Below, piece after piece: positions 1 through 8,728 of a DNA stretch of 64,000 bases; position 1 is the stretch's first letter, and each line of letters begins with the position of its first letter. Under the pieces are notes generated by a model. That model was not told the origin of the DNA. It saw only the letters and a program-made list of their open reading frames with translations, and searched no databases. The DNA comes from Arthrobacter sp. MMS18-M83 (GTDB lineage Bacteria > Actinomycetota > Actinomycetes > Actinomycetales > Micrococcaceae). The position numbers and the translations under genes were made by a program. The stretch lies in contig NZ_CP113343.1 in the NCBI RefSeq assembly GCF_026683955.1, forward strand, positions 186,001 through 250,000, in the 5' to 3' direction.

Positions 1-630
1 AGCGGCCTTGATGAACATCATGGGTGGCAGGTCGTCGAGGTACCAGTTGGCGGGGATCTCGACTAAGTCGGTTTCCTTACCCCGGACCAGGGGCTCCATC
101 CAAGTCTCGGCGGCCTTTGTATAGTCGATCTTTTTCCAGCTGTCGCCGACCCGGACGTAGTAGGGCTCGAAATCGCGGTGCATCAGTGAGTGGTCGTACT
201 TGATTCCGCGTTCGAGCAGGATTTCGTTGGTGACAGGTGAGAATTCCCACCACGGTGCGACGTAGCCGGTGGGACGGCGGCCTGAGACCTTTTCGATCAG
301 TTCGATCGACCGGTCCAAAATGGCCGTCTCCTGCTCACGAGTCATGGCGATCGGGTTCTCGTGCGAGTACCCGTGAACGCCGATCTCATGCCCGGCATCG
401 ACGATCATCCGGGTCAGGTCCGGGAAGGTCTCGATTGAGTGGCCCGGTACGAACCAGGTAGCGGGCAGTCCGTACTTTTCAAAGAGCCGGATAAGGCGCG
501 GGCCGCCGACTTCTCCGCTGAACAGCCCGCGGGAGATGTCACACGGGGAATCTTCGCCCCCGTAAGAGCCAAGCATTCCGGCAACGGCGTCCACGTCGAC
601 GCCGAACGCGACTTGGATGTCCTTAGTCAT
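1..630 (-). CDS. polysaccharide deacetylase family protein (5' part; C-terminus beyond window)
   Basis: The reading frame is open from an ATG at 630 to the window edge, so only about 210 N-terminal residues are seen. It has the NodB-fold deacetylase signature: an early [10 protein letters not shown] with the paired Asp of the catalytic and metal site (about residues 10-15), then HGYSHENP near residue 84 with the H-x3-H metal ligands. The GGEDSP and TWFVPGHS motifs resemble the PuuE/allantoinase-like and cyclic-imidase-like branch rather than secreted peptidoglycan deacetylases, and no signal peptide is visible, so a cytoplasmic amidohydrolase role is likely. The neighbouring asparaginase on the same strand fits nitrogen-compound breakdown. 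Family is secure; substrate is not. Confidence 0.85.
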   Translation of the reverse strand, partial: MTKDIQVAFGVDVDAVAGMLGSYGGEDSPCDISRGLFSGEVGGPRLIRLFEKYGLPATWFVPGHSIETFPDLTRMIVDAGHEIGVHGYSHENPIAMTREQETAILDRSIELIEKVSGRRPTGYVAPWWEFSPVTNEILLERGIKYDHSLMHRDFEPYYVRVGDSWKKIDYTKAAETWMEPLVRGKETDLVEIPANWYLDDLPPMMFIKAA

Positions 631-690
631 GAGATCAACCTTTCACTGCGTTTGTTTTGTTTACGTTGTGTTTGTGTTTAGGGGAAACGA

Positions 691-1706
691 TCAGGGGAGC
701 TTGCCTCGGCGGGCAAAGATCTCCGCGATGCGGGCCTTCGGAGTGTTGAGTCTGAGCAGAAGACTGAGAAGGATCAGCGACTGGGATGGCCGGAGCAGCC
801 CGGACGGTATGGCGCCGGCCGCGCGCAGGTCCTCACCGCCGCCGTCGCCGTAGCGCGGGACCACGGCACCGGCGTCGACCCGTGTGCTTGTGACGACGAC
901 GACACCAGCCGCCGTAGCGTCAGCGATCTCCGGGCACAGTTCGCGGTTGGCGTTGCCGGTTCCCGTCCCCTGGAGAACAATTCCCGCGGCCCCGCCATGG
1001 AGGGAGGCCCGCAGGAGTGTGGAATCCGCTCCAGGGTAGGCGGCAATCAGGTCCACGCGCGGCGACCCGGCTGCTGCGCACGGCAGAGGCAGCGGCTCGA
1101 TTCCAGAGGCTACTTTCTGCATCCGGACTTCGCCAGTGTCAGACACCCATCCCGCTGTTCCGAAATCCGGGTTGGAGAAAGCATTGAGCCTCGTTGTGTG
1201 ACTCTTGCGTACCCCGGCAGCAGGGAAGATCGTCCCGGCAAACGCCAACAGCACGCCCTTGTCCCGGGCCTGGGGGAGCCTGCGACAGCGATAGCACGGT
1301 TGAGATTGTCTGGACCGTCCGGGGACGCGGAGTCGGCGGACTCCTGCGCTCCGGTGAACACCACCGGGCGGGGATCATCGTGGGTGAGAGCGACAAGGTA
1401 AGCCGTCTCCTCCATCGTGTCGGTACCGTGAGTGACCACTACCCCAAGCACCTGGGGGTCAGCCAGGGCCTCCTTGATCTTGGCGCAGATGGCGATCATG
1501 TCATCGACGGTCAGCAGGTATGAACCCTTTCGGAAGACATCGCCCACTCGGACCGGATGAGGGGCCGGGACCCCCATACTGGCGAACACCTGCGCCCCCG
1601 TGTCCGAGGCCACGGCGGCTCCCCCGTCCCCTGACGCACGCGAAGAGATTGTTCCGCCCGTGGCCAGCAGCACCACATGGGCTCCACTCAAATCTGTGAC
1701 AGTCAT
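691..1706 (-). pseudogene. L-asparaginase, single-base frameshift
   Basis: L-asparaginase hydrolyses L-Asn to Asp and ammonia. Starting at the ATG at 1706, the protein has the catalytic-Thr motif TGGTI (residues 16-20) and the second block HGTDTMEET near residue 92. The frame breaks at a run of five G on the + strand (1272-1276): one more base turns SPRPGT into SPQARDKGV and joins the C-terminal half (RLNAFSNPDFG, IVLQGTGTGN), giving 338 aa, normal for the family. The break may therefore be a sequence error. No signal peptide, so a cytoplasmic type-I-like enzyme is likely. It diverges from a LacI regulator across two identical palindromes that probably control it. Confidence 0.85.
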
Positions 1707-1745
1707 TTCCGCTCCGTAATGTCTTGCACCTGCTGCCAGGCTCAT

Positions 1746-1761
1746 ACCCAATCGATTGGGT
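1746..1761. promoter_or_regulatory. LacI-type operator, site 1
   Basis: A perfect 16-bp palindrome, ACCCAATCGATTGGGT, with the central CG step typical of LacI-family operators. It lies 40 bp upstream of the asparaginase ATG. An identical core recurs 110 bp away next to the lacI-like gene, so the pair could support looping or independent control of the two divergent genes. The binding protein is inferred. Confidence 0.75.
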
Positions 1762-1854
1762 TGGTGAGTAAAAAAATATCCTTGTAATACTTCATGGGGT
1801 GACACCCGGGGTCCCGAAGATGTAAATACGCCGTCCGGATGCCGGTACCGCAAC

Positions 1855-1872
1855 TACCCAATCGATTGGGTA
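1855..1872. promoter_or_regulatory. LacI-type operator, site 2
   Basis: A perfect 18-bp palindrome, TACCCAATCGATTGGGTA, containing the same core as site 1. It is about 120 bp upstream of the proposed TTG start of the LacI-family gene, suggesting autoregulation. Centre-to-centre distance from site 1 is 110 bp. Confidence 0.75.
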
Positions 1873-1993
1873 TTTGCTGAAATGACTATAGAATGTGAAG
1901 TGCGGCACGTCAAGGGTTCAGAAACCAGAGATCCGCAGGTCATCAGGCACGCTGGGTGCTGAAGACTTTTTTGCGCTGAGGCAGGGGAATGAA

Positions 1994-3018
1994 TTGGACG
2001 ACAGCACGGCCGACGGCCGCACAGTCACGCTGAAGGACCTGGCAAACGAGCTTGGTATACACCCGTCGACTGTGTCCAGGATCCTGCATTCCGGCTCCGA
2101 AGTGGCGCGAGGGGCAGCCTCCGTTGCGACTGCCCAACGCGTGCGTGATCTGGCACGGAAACGCGGCTACTCTCCGGACCCCCAGGCCACCGGCCTGCGG
2201 ACACGGCGCACCCACCTGCTGGGTGTGATTGTGCCGCGGCTTTCGGACCTCGTACTGGCCATCATGTACGAGGGCATTGAAGAGGCCGCGGCTGAGCACG
2301 GCTATTCCACTTTTGTCATGAACTCCCGGGACGACCCGGAGGAACAACGCAGGAAAACGGACACCATGCTGGCTCGCCGGGTGGACGGGCTGATCATCGG
2401 AGACGCACACCTGGACGGCAGCCTGTTGCGGGAGTTGACCGCCCGCAAGGTTCCTTTCGTGCTCATGAACCGCCGCGTGCCTGGCTACCCATCGGCCACC
2501 TGCGACGATGTCATCGGCGGCCAGCTTGTGGCCGACCATCTGTGGAGCAAGGGGCATCGGAACGTCGCCGTGATCGCCGGTGAACCCTATGCGAGCACCG
2601 CGGTTGACCGGACGGCCGGTTTCGTGGATCGATGGCATGCCCTGGGGGCAAAATTCCCCAGGAAGCCGTGGTGTGGTCCCGGTTCGACACCGCCGGAGGG
2701 CGGGAAGCTGCCGAGACCATCCTGACCGACTGCTACCCTCACCCCACTGCCCTGTTCGCCGTCAATGACTTTGCCGCGATCGGCGCCATGGGGGCAATAC
2801 GATCCCACGGCCTCACCGTCGGCCGGGACGTGGCCGTCGTGGGCTTCAATGACACCTCCCTGGCCTCGGAGCTCCCAATCCCCCTCACCTCTGTCCGCTC
2901 GCCCATGCTCGATATCGGGCGGACGGCGGTGCAGCTCCTGAAACGGCTTCTGGACGGTGAACGCGTCGAATCCGTCCGGTTGAAACCAACCCTGCGCGTC
3001 CGCGAAAGCAGCGCATAA
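1994..3018 (+). pseudogene. LacI-family transcriptional regulator, single-base frameshift
   Basis: An N-terminal HTH (VTLKDLANELGIHPSTVSRI) is followed by the periplasmic-binding-protein-like effector domain (GVIVPRLSD, RRVDGLIIGD, VLMNRR, ending ALFAVNDFAA, VVGFNDT, TSVRSP). The frame is lost in a run of five G at 2644-2648; a sixth G gives HALGGKIPQEAV and joins both halves into 341 aa, the usual family length. A TTG start at 1994 is preferred because CAGGGGAATGAA gives it a well-spaced ribosome site and the HTH then begins near residue 11; the open frame upstream has no such site. It probably represses the divergent asparaginase through the two palindromes. Effector unknown. Confidence 0.85.
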
Positions 3019-3463
3019 GGCAACGGCCCCTCGCCCGCGCTGGACATTTGCCTTACTGATGCAGGCGTCACGACTCCGAGTGAGCCTACAGGCAGCCCGG
3101 ACTTCGCCGCCGGAAAGATGCATCTGTCGGAGCACCGCATCCGCCCATTACGGCAGGGCCAGCGCTTCAGCCGTCTGCCAATCGGGAGGGAGATGGCTGC
3201 CGTGGTTCTTCGTCCGAGCCGTCAGCTTCCCGAATCGGATCTGTTGTGTCGTAGGGATTCGTCAACGATTTCCCGTACGCCCAGTCTTCACCCGGCCGCG
3301 CTGGGCCGGGCCCAGGGATCGAAGAGACGCTGCTTCGCGGAGCCGACACAGCTCCGGACTGCTTTCCTCCACCGGCTCCGCCTGCTAGCCGCCAGGTGAT
3401 CGCGTCAGCCCGCGGTGCGAAAAACTATCTCTTGCCTCCGACCCTGCTCCTTGATCGCATGTT
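3019..3463. other. intergenic, nothing identified
   Basis: No convincing gene. A minus-strand frame at 3167-3349 would give a hydrophilic tail (DWAYGKSLTNPYD) that could be the end of a lost gene, but I cannot place it in a family. Confidence 0.4.
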
Positions 3464-3715
3464 TCAGACCCGCCGTGTGTGGCTGCTGTCTCCTTGATTG
3501 AGCATCGGACTCCCCTGGTATTTGGCAAAGTGAGGTTCAATGGCCCACGCGGCCCGGTGCAGAAGACGGGCCAGCAATGCCTGCAGGCGGACCAGCCGTC
3601 TGCGGGTGCGTCCGGCGGGTCGTGGAGCGATAACCGGGGCATTTGGCAACGCGCTGCGTGCTTCGTGGTTGATGGACTTGATGACTGCGCAAGCCATCAT
3701 GAGTGAAAAATCCAT
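3464..3715 (-). CDS. small conserved protein, copy A (83 aa)
   Basis: A short basic protein starting MDFSLMMACAVIKSINHE at the ATG at 3715, preceded by AGAAGAG five bases upstream. It has a diverged paralogue 1.8 kb away in the opposite direction (5483-5695). The two share M-D-[FY]-S-L-M-M-A, HE-x-RSALP-[ND]-AP near residue 20 and AWAIEP near residue 60. Sharing of protein motifs plus equivalent ribosome sites, with silent and replacement differences at DNA level, argues that both are or were translated. The Arg-rich middle suggests nucleic-acid or membrane contact. Family and function unknown. Confidence 0.55.
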   Translation of the reverse strand: MDFSLMMACAVIKSINHEARSALPNAPVIAPRPAGRTRRRLVRLQALLARLLHRAAWAIEPHFAKYQGSPMLNQGDSSHTRRV

Positions 3716-3944
3716 AGTTCTCTTCTGTCGTTTAGTGCGCACCGAAATACGCCCTTTTGCCCGGGCATCCTTCGGGCGGGGATCAGTGGGGTTTCTGCGA
3801 CGACTCATCCGGAAACCGGTTCGGTCGAGTCTCTCCAAACGACACTATCCGGCCAGGGGCAACATGTCAGCAGCCGTGACTCTCCCTGGTTTTCCTAGGA
3901 CTGAGCGACCTACCTTCCCTGTGGAAGCCCGAATCCGGCAGCGG

Positions 3945-4400
3945 AGAATTGAAGGCATGGGGCGCCGGGCGCTCCACATGGACGCCGGGCGAGCATGCCC
4001 ACATGATGGCCCTTCTGGAGAACTGTGCGATATCCCAGCGCCCGCCCGTTTCCGGGCAGCAAGTACGGCCGGCCCTGCACCAGCTTGCCGTGGGATCTCT
4101 TCGCGTGGACATCGGGCGTCACCCCAACGACGCACAGGCCAGTCAACTCGTCGGCGAACTCGCGGCGTCCAGCGAGCACTTCCGCAAGCGGTGGGGCAGC
4201 GCACCGGGTGGCAAAAGCATCGGCGGGAATTGCGCGGCTGCACGATCCCGTCGTCGGGAACTTGGAACTGAATGTTGAAGACCTGGTACTGCCCGGCGAT
4301 CCGGATCAGACGCTAAGGGTGGACTCCGCCCCGCCAGGTTCGTCCTCGGCGGATTCACTCACGTTGCTTGGCAGCTTCGGCGCCGGAACCGGCACCCCTG
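3945..4400 (+). pseudogene. remnant of XRE/MmyB-type regulator
   Basis: The C-terminal MmyB-like ligand-binding domain of an actinobacterial XRE regulator is readable in pieces. GSLRVDIGRHPNDAQ...LVGELAASSEHFRKRW lies in one frame (about 4085-4190), and HDPVVGNLELNVEDL, PGDPDQTLRV and GSSSADSLTLLG follow in a second frame (about 4240-4375). Upstream, PGEHAHMMALLENC resembles the end of the HTH domain. Conserved regulators of this kind continue in one frame, so at least one frameshift and loss of the 5' end have occurred. The HTH itself is missing. Confidence 0.65.
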
Positions 4401-4639
4401 AAGCTGCACAAGCATCCAAAGAAGGGACGGGTCCGACGCTACCAAGACCCCTGATTCCCGAACCCCTACCTGACCAAACGGTTGCACAAGGCCATCAACA
4501 GGCTGGCGGCAGCCGATCGGCCGACGAAACAAATCGGAGGGGACCGGCTCGTCAGCGACGGATGGTGCCCCAGCCGTTTGACCTTTTGCTTTGATACCGG
4601 GGTTCACCTTGTAGAACGCTGGAATCCTGCCATCCTCTT

Positions 4640-4920
4640 GTGCCTGGGCGGGTGTCAGTGCTGGAAGGCGATGCCTTCCAGCATCTACGGGCCATTGCGA
4701 CTGAGTGGGGAGCTATGTTCGTTTACGGCGGAGCCCTTACCGAAGCCGAGTCCGAGTTCCCACTCCCCCAATCTGCGTGCTCTGACGCTGGGGTGTGCTC
4801 TCGCGGTGCCAAAATTCCCTGTCACCGGGTTCGGTCACCGCCGATGAGGTCGAGAGGATCGACGAATTTGCCGTCGAATCCGACATCAATCTCTGGGCCA
4901 AGGCCCTGCAGGCCTAAACC
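4640..4920 (+). pseudogene. remnant of medium-chain (zinc/quinone-type) dehydrogenase, C-terminus
   Basis: HLRAIATEWGAMFVYGGAL followed by a Phe-Pro-Leu-Pro segment resembles the region after the Rossmann fold in NADPH:quinone/zinc-dependent dehydrogenases. The next piece, LRALTLGCAL, is in another frame, and TADEVERIDEFAVESDIN ends at a TAA near 4917 in a third. The order of pieces matches the family but the frame is broken at least twice and no 5' domain is present. Identification is tentative. Confidence 0.4.
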
Positions 4921-5482
4921 ATGCGGGTGCGTTGAGCGCAGGGTTCCTCCAGGCGGAGGAACAATTATTGAGCCACAGTTGGGGATCCCCACGAAGTCAC
5001 TCCGGCACCCTCCGCGGGACGCGCGCAGTCTTGCGCCAACCCCAGTCCACCCCACCCGGGTGGCCAACCGCTGTCCCGGATAGTCCACCCGGCAAGGTAG
5101 TAGCCAGCCACACCACGTCTGGAGCGAAACTGAGGTCAGTCCTCGATGTGGCCTGGCTCATGCAGTCACATGTCGAGGCCAACAATCAAGAAAGATGAGA
5201 AGGATCGAACGATGAGAACCGCCGTAGGCCTCACCGTGGTGATCACCTCGGGAACGCTGCGGTTCGACAGTTTGACGAAGGCGAGCCACCGTCCCGAGGT
5301 CCATCGGCCCCAGTTGCCAACAACTATTGATGGGCTATTGATCGGCGCAGCTTCGTGATTTCCACTCGCCCACAGCCCGGGCCGCGAAGGACCGGCAATG
5401 CCTGCGTCTTCCCTCTTGTCCCAGAGGGTTCGGGCAATGTGGCGTACAAGTTCAATGCACGTTAGATGATTAGAAGAGGATT
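4921..5482. other. intergenic, nothing identified
   Basis: Several short frames exist but none has a recognisable domain. An ATG at 5212 preceded by GAGAAGGATC begins MRTAVGLTVVITSG; it is short and has no recognisable relatives, so it is not called. Confidence 0.35.
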
Positions 5483-5695
5483 ATGGATTATTCGCTGATG
5501 ATGGCCGCATACGCCATCAGCACAATGAAGCACGAGGGCCGCAGTGCGTTGCCGGATGCGCCTGTTGTCGTGGAACAGCGCGTCGGGCACGCCCACAGAA
5601 GGCTGGCTCGACTGCGGGGTTGGCTGGCGAGCGTTCTACACCAAGTCGCGTGGGCAATTGAGCCTGACCCGGCTGTAGCTGAGCCCCGGCAGTAA
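5483..5695 (+). CDS. small conserved protein, copy B (70 aa)
   Basis: The inverted paralogue of 3464-3715. It begins MDYSLMMAAYAISTMKHE and keeps HEGRSALPDAP and AWAIEP. AGAAGAGG lies five bases before the ATG, as in copy A. The tail after AWAIEP is shorter. The two copies flank the MmyB and dehydrogenase remnants. Function unknown. Confidence 0.55.
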   Translation: MDYSLMMAAYAISTMKHEGRSALPDAPVVVEQRVGHAHRRLARLRGWLASVLHQVAWAIEPDPAVAEPRQ

Positions 5696-5892
5696 GGCAG
5701 CGCTGCCGTCGCCGTGGACGCCGGGTCTGATGGGTTGTTAGTCATCGACACGAGTTCAACCTTTGGCTTGCTCACGGGTCTATCAGGTGGCTCGAGCGGC
5801 GAGAACCCGTTGCTCCGGTGTCAACAGCAACCTGGAACTGCCCGGTGGCGGCAGGGTGGTTTCAACCTGGCGCGAATTCTAGGGGACGCCGT

Positions 5893-6693
5893 TCAATGGA
5901 GGCGTCCGCGGTATCGCAGGTGCAGCGCCGCGGGTGGCGCTGGCGGTTCCCACTCGGTCCATGCCCCGGTGGACCGAAAGGTTGTGGCTGCGGCTGCGGC
6001 TACGGCGGCCGCAAGGCACGCGGAGAGCGCAAGATCCAAGGGGCCGAGGCCGCTGACCACAAGAGCTGCACCCGCCGCGCCGCCGAGGAACATCGTCAGC
6101 ACCGGAACGGAGCGCCGCCCCCACCGGCTGCCGACCCGCGCGGCGGTGTCTGCGGCGATTCCGATGATCGTCAGGGTCAGGACGCTAGTCGCCAGATCCG
6201 GCACCTGCAGTGACCGCGCCGTCGCGTTCTGCAGTCCCAGTGCCACGCCAAGAATTGCGATAAGCACCGCAAGATGAACGCCTACATACGGCTGCGGCGC
6301 GATGAGGCTTGCAAGCCAGGCACCCGCGAGCACCGCGGATTCGATAGCGGAAGCGACACTGAGCAGACGGCCTCGGTGGCTATGGCGAGCAATCAGGTTG
6401 CCGCCAATCCAAGCTCCGATCATGACCGCACCCGCAGAGAGCAGCAGCGCCCACCAGGTGAATCCAGGGGCGCCTCCGAGCGCGAAACCCCCGAAGACAA
6501 TATTGCCCGTCATGTTCGCAACCAGCACCCTCCCTAGGCACAGGTAGCTGAACGCGTCGACGAGCCCTGTCACGATCGTCAGGACCAGAAGGAGCGGGGA
6601 CAGGGGGCCGTGACGGTCTCCGCGCCGCGGGACAATCAGGCGTCCCGCCTCGGACAGCTGGCTGTCGTGGGTATCGGCTTCGCACCTAGTCAT
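5893..6693 (-). CDS. DUF1275 (YoaK-type) membrane protein
   Basis: An integral membrane protein of 266 aa with about six hydrophobic helices. Family hallmarks are visible: LTIVTGLVDAFSYL followed by VANMTGNIVFGG (about residues 38-68) and, later, LGVALGLQNATARSL with PDLATSVLT. The start at 6693 is supported by GGGGAGG just upstream. DUF1275 proteins are poorly understood inner-membrane proteins; no substrate is established. The C-terminal tail after the last helix is Pro/Ala-rich and may be slightly extended. It stands alone on this strand with no clear operon partner. Confidence 0.85.
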   Translation of the reverse strand: MTRCEADTHDSQLSEAGRLIVPRRGDRHGPLSPLLLVLTIVTGLVDAFSYLCLGRVLVANMTGNIVFGGFALGGAPGFTWWALLLSAGAVMIGAWIGGNLIARHSHRGRLLSVASAIESAVLAGAWLASLIAPQPYVGVHLAVLIAILGVALGLQNATARSLQVPDLATSVLTLTIIGIAADTAARVGSRWGRRSVPVLTMFLGGAAGAALVVSGLGPLDLALSACLAAAVAAAAATTFRSTGAWTEWEPPAPPAALHLRYRGRLH

Positions 6694-6900
6694 GCGGTCC
6701 CTCCCCGCCCGGCTGCATCCTGAAACGCGCGGATGAATTACGTGTCCGTCCCGTGCCCGCGATTCCGAGCATGGCCGGGCCGCGCGCCGAGTCCTTGCCC
6801 GGCACTGTTGCCGAGCGGGCTCTGCCCTGCCGGCCCGCCAAGAACTCGTCTGGGCCTGGCAGATAGGAACCCATGCGGGCGGCCCTCGGCCTCCTGGATG

Positions 6901-7221
6901 TCATGCCACCCAGACGGTCTTCAGGTTGCAGAACTCCCGGATTCCCTCCATGGACAGCTCACGGCCATAGCCGGAGCGCTTGATCCCGCCGAACGGAAGC
7001 TCCGGATAGGAGATCGTCATACCGTTGACGAACACGGCGCCAGCCTGGAGCTCGCGCACGGCATGGTCGATCTCGGCGTCGTCGTTGCTCCAGAACGCCG
7101 AGCCCAGGCCGAAATCGAGACCGTTTGCGATCCGCAGGGCTTCGTCGAGGTCCGCCGCTCGGTAGACGGAGGCAACCGGGCCGAAGGCTTCCTCGGCCCA
7201 GAGCCGCATCTCCGGGGTGAG
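6901..7221 (-). pseudogene. aldehyde dehydrogenase, C-terminal fragment
   Basis: The last ~106 residues of an NAD(P)-dependent aldehyde dehydrogenase of the succinate-semialdehyde class: LTPEMRLWAEEAFGPVASVY, then LQAGAVFVNGM and PFGGIKRSGYGREL. The catalytic Cys and cofactor domain are absent because homology stops abruptly at 7221, where a hydroxypyruvate isomerase fragment begins on the other strand. The fragment cannot be active. Confidence 0.85.
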
Positions 7222-7223
7222 GC

Positions 7224-7550
7224 CTGGATATCATCGCCAAGGTGCGCGCAACGGGCGCGAAGAACATTAGACTACTCGCAGACTTTTACCATCTGGCGGT
7301 CAACGGTGACGACGTAGCCGACGTCATCGAAAACCACGCTTCGGACTTCGGTCACATCCAGATTGCGGACGCCCCCGGGCGCAGCGAACCCGGCACGGGA
7401 AACCTGCCTCTGGATGCATGGATCGGCCTGAGCATCGAACTCGGTTATACCGGGCATATCGGCCTCGAATACAAGGCCACCGCTGCGGAACCATTCGGCT
7501 GGCTGCGGGAAGCCAAGGCAATCCGATCTGCGCACATTCGTACGTACTAA
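7224..7550 (+). pseudogene. hyi: hydroxypyruvate isomerase, C-terminal fragment
   Basis: Reads LDIIAKVRATGAKNIRLLAD and DFYHLAVNGDDVADVIEN, followed by GHIQIADAPGRSEPGTG and GLEYKA: the C-terminal third of hydroxypyruvate isomerase (TIM-barrel, glyoxylate metabolism). The N-terminal two thirds are missing; the upstream edge abuts the oppositely oriented aldehyde dehydrogenase fragment within three bases. It lies 28 bp before the tartronate-semialdehyde-reductase-type gene, the normal hyi-glxR order, so the pair was probably an operon before truncation. Confidence 0.85.
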
Positions 7551-7578
7551 CAAACGCTTCAGGAAATGGACATGAACA

Positions 7579-8474
7579 ATGAATGCTGTTCCCCGGAGAG
7601 TCGCCGTAATCGGGCTGGGAATCATGGGTCTGCCGATGGCCGTCAACCTGCTCAAGGCCGGCCATCCAGTCACGGGTTTCAACCGCAGCCAGGGCAAGAT
7701 CGACCAGTTGGTCAGTGCCGGGGGCGCGGGCGCCTCCGGCACCGCCGAAGCCGTCAAGGACGCCGACGTCATCATCACGATGGTGCCGGACTCCCAGGAC
7801 GTCGAGGCGGTCGTCAGTGGCCCGGACGGTGTCTTGCCAACGCCCAAAAGGGTGCCTACTGGGTTGACTGCAGCACCATCCGACCCGATGTCAGCGTCCA
7901 GTTGGCCGCGGCGGCGCAGAAAGCCGCCATCAAGGCTCTGGATGCTCCTGTTTCCGGCGGCGAGACAGGCGCCATTGAGGGCAATCTCTCCATCATGGTC
8001 GGCGGCGAAACCGCCGATGTCGAGGCCGTTCGGCCGGTCCTTGAGGCCATTGGCAGCACCGTGGTTCACGTTGGTCCGTCCGGCTCCGGGCAGACGGTGA
8101 AGGCGACCAACCAGCTCATCGTTGCGGGCACCATTGAGCTTCTGGCCGAGGCGCTGGTCTTCCTTGAGGCACATTCGGTGGACACTCGGGCCGCCATCAA
8201 GGTTCTCGCCGGTGGTCTGGCCGGCAGCCGGGTCCTGGACCGCAAGGCCGCCTCGATGATCGCCCGCAAGTTCGAGCCGCGCTTCCTCGTGGATCTGCAT
8301 CACAAGGACCTGGGCATTGTCACCGCCGCCGCCCGCGAGGCCGGCGTCGCCATCCCGCTGGGTGCGATGGCGGCGCAGTTGATGGGGGCGGTGCGCGCCC
8401 AGGGGCACGGCTCCTTGGATCATTCGGCGCTTATGCTCCTAGTCGAGCGACTTTCCGCCCGGTCCGCGAGTTGA
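7579..8474 (+). pseudogene. tartronate semialdehyde reductase / 3-hydroxyisobutyrate dehydrogenase family, single-base frameshift
   Basis: Beta-hydroxyacid dehydrogenase. The N-terminus RVAVIGLGIMGLPMAVNLL is the NAD-binding fold; the second half has APVSGGETGAIEGNLSIMVGG (substrate loop), GQTVKATNQL and HHKDLGI (catalytic Lys region). The frame changes at TT in 7834-7835: one more T gives GVFANAQKGAYW and restores 298 aa, standard for the family. With hyi upstream, reduction of tartronate semialdehyde to glycerate (GlxR/GarR) is likelier than hydroxyisobutyrate oxidation. The lesion may be a sequence error, but the truncated operon around it suggests real decay is also possible. Confidence 0.8.
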
Positions 8475-8660
8475 AGACTCGACCGATCAATCTTTCCTGC
8501 CAGTCGGCCGCATCAGAGAACTGAGCTTGTTGCCTCCGAGAAAAACAGATGCGATCGGATGCAGTACCGCCTTCCCAGCCAAAGCAGGTTCATGTAGCTC
8601 TTACCTGGCCAGCCATAAATGATTGAGAAGCCAGGAACGTCAAGACGTGCGAAATGGAGA

Positions 8661-8696
8661 AAAGTGCCGCTCCAGGATCAATCCTGGAGCGGCACT
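8661..8696 (-). terminator. intrinsic terminator of the fucosidase gene
   Basis: A perfect 15-bp stem (AGTGCCGCTCCAGGA at 8663-8677 with its complement at 8682-8696) with a TCAA loop. Read on the minus strand it is followed by TTTTC. It lies 33 bp after the fucosidase stop codon. Confidence 0.85.
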
Positions 8697-8728
8697 CCGT
8701 TAGCGAGGTTGCCGGAATCAGGGGAGTT

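Noticed and set aside
7272..8423. Long minus-strand frame opposite the isomerase and GarR-like genes
   Set aside because: Antisense shadow; the plus strand carries clear family motifs.
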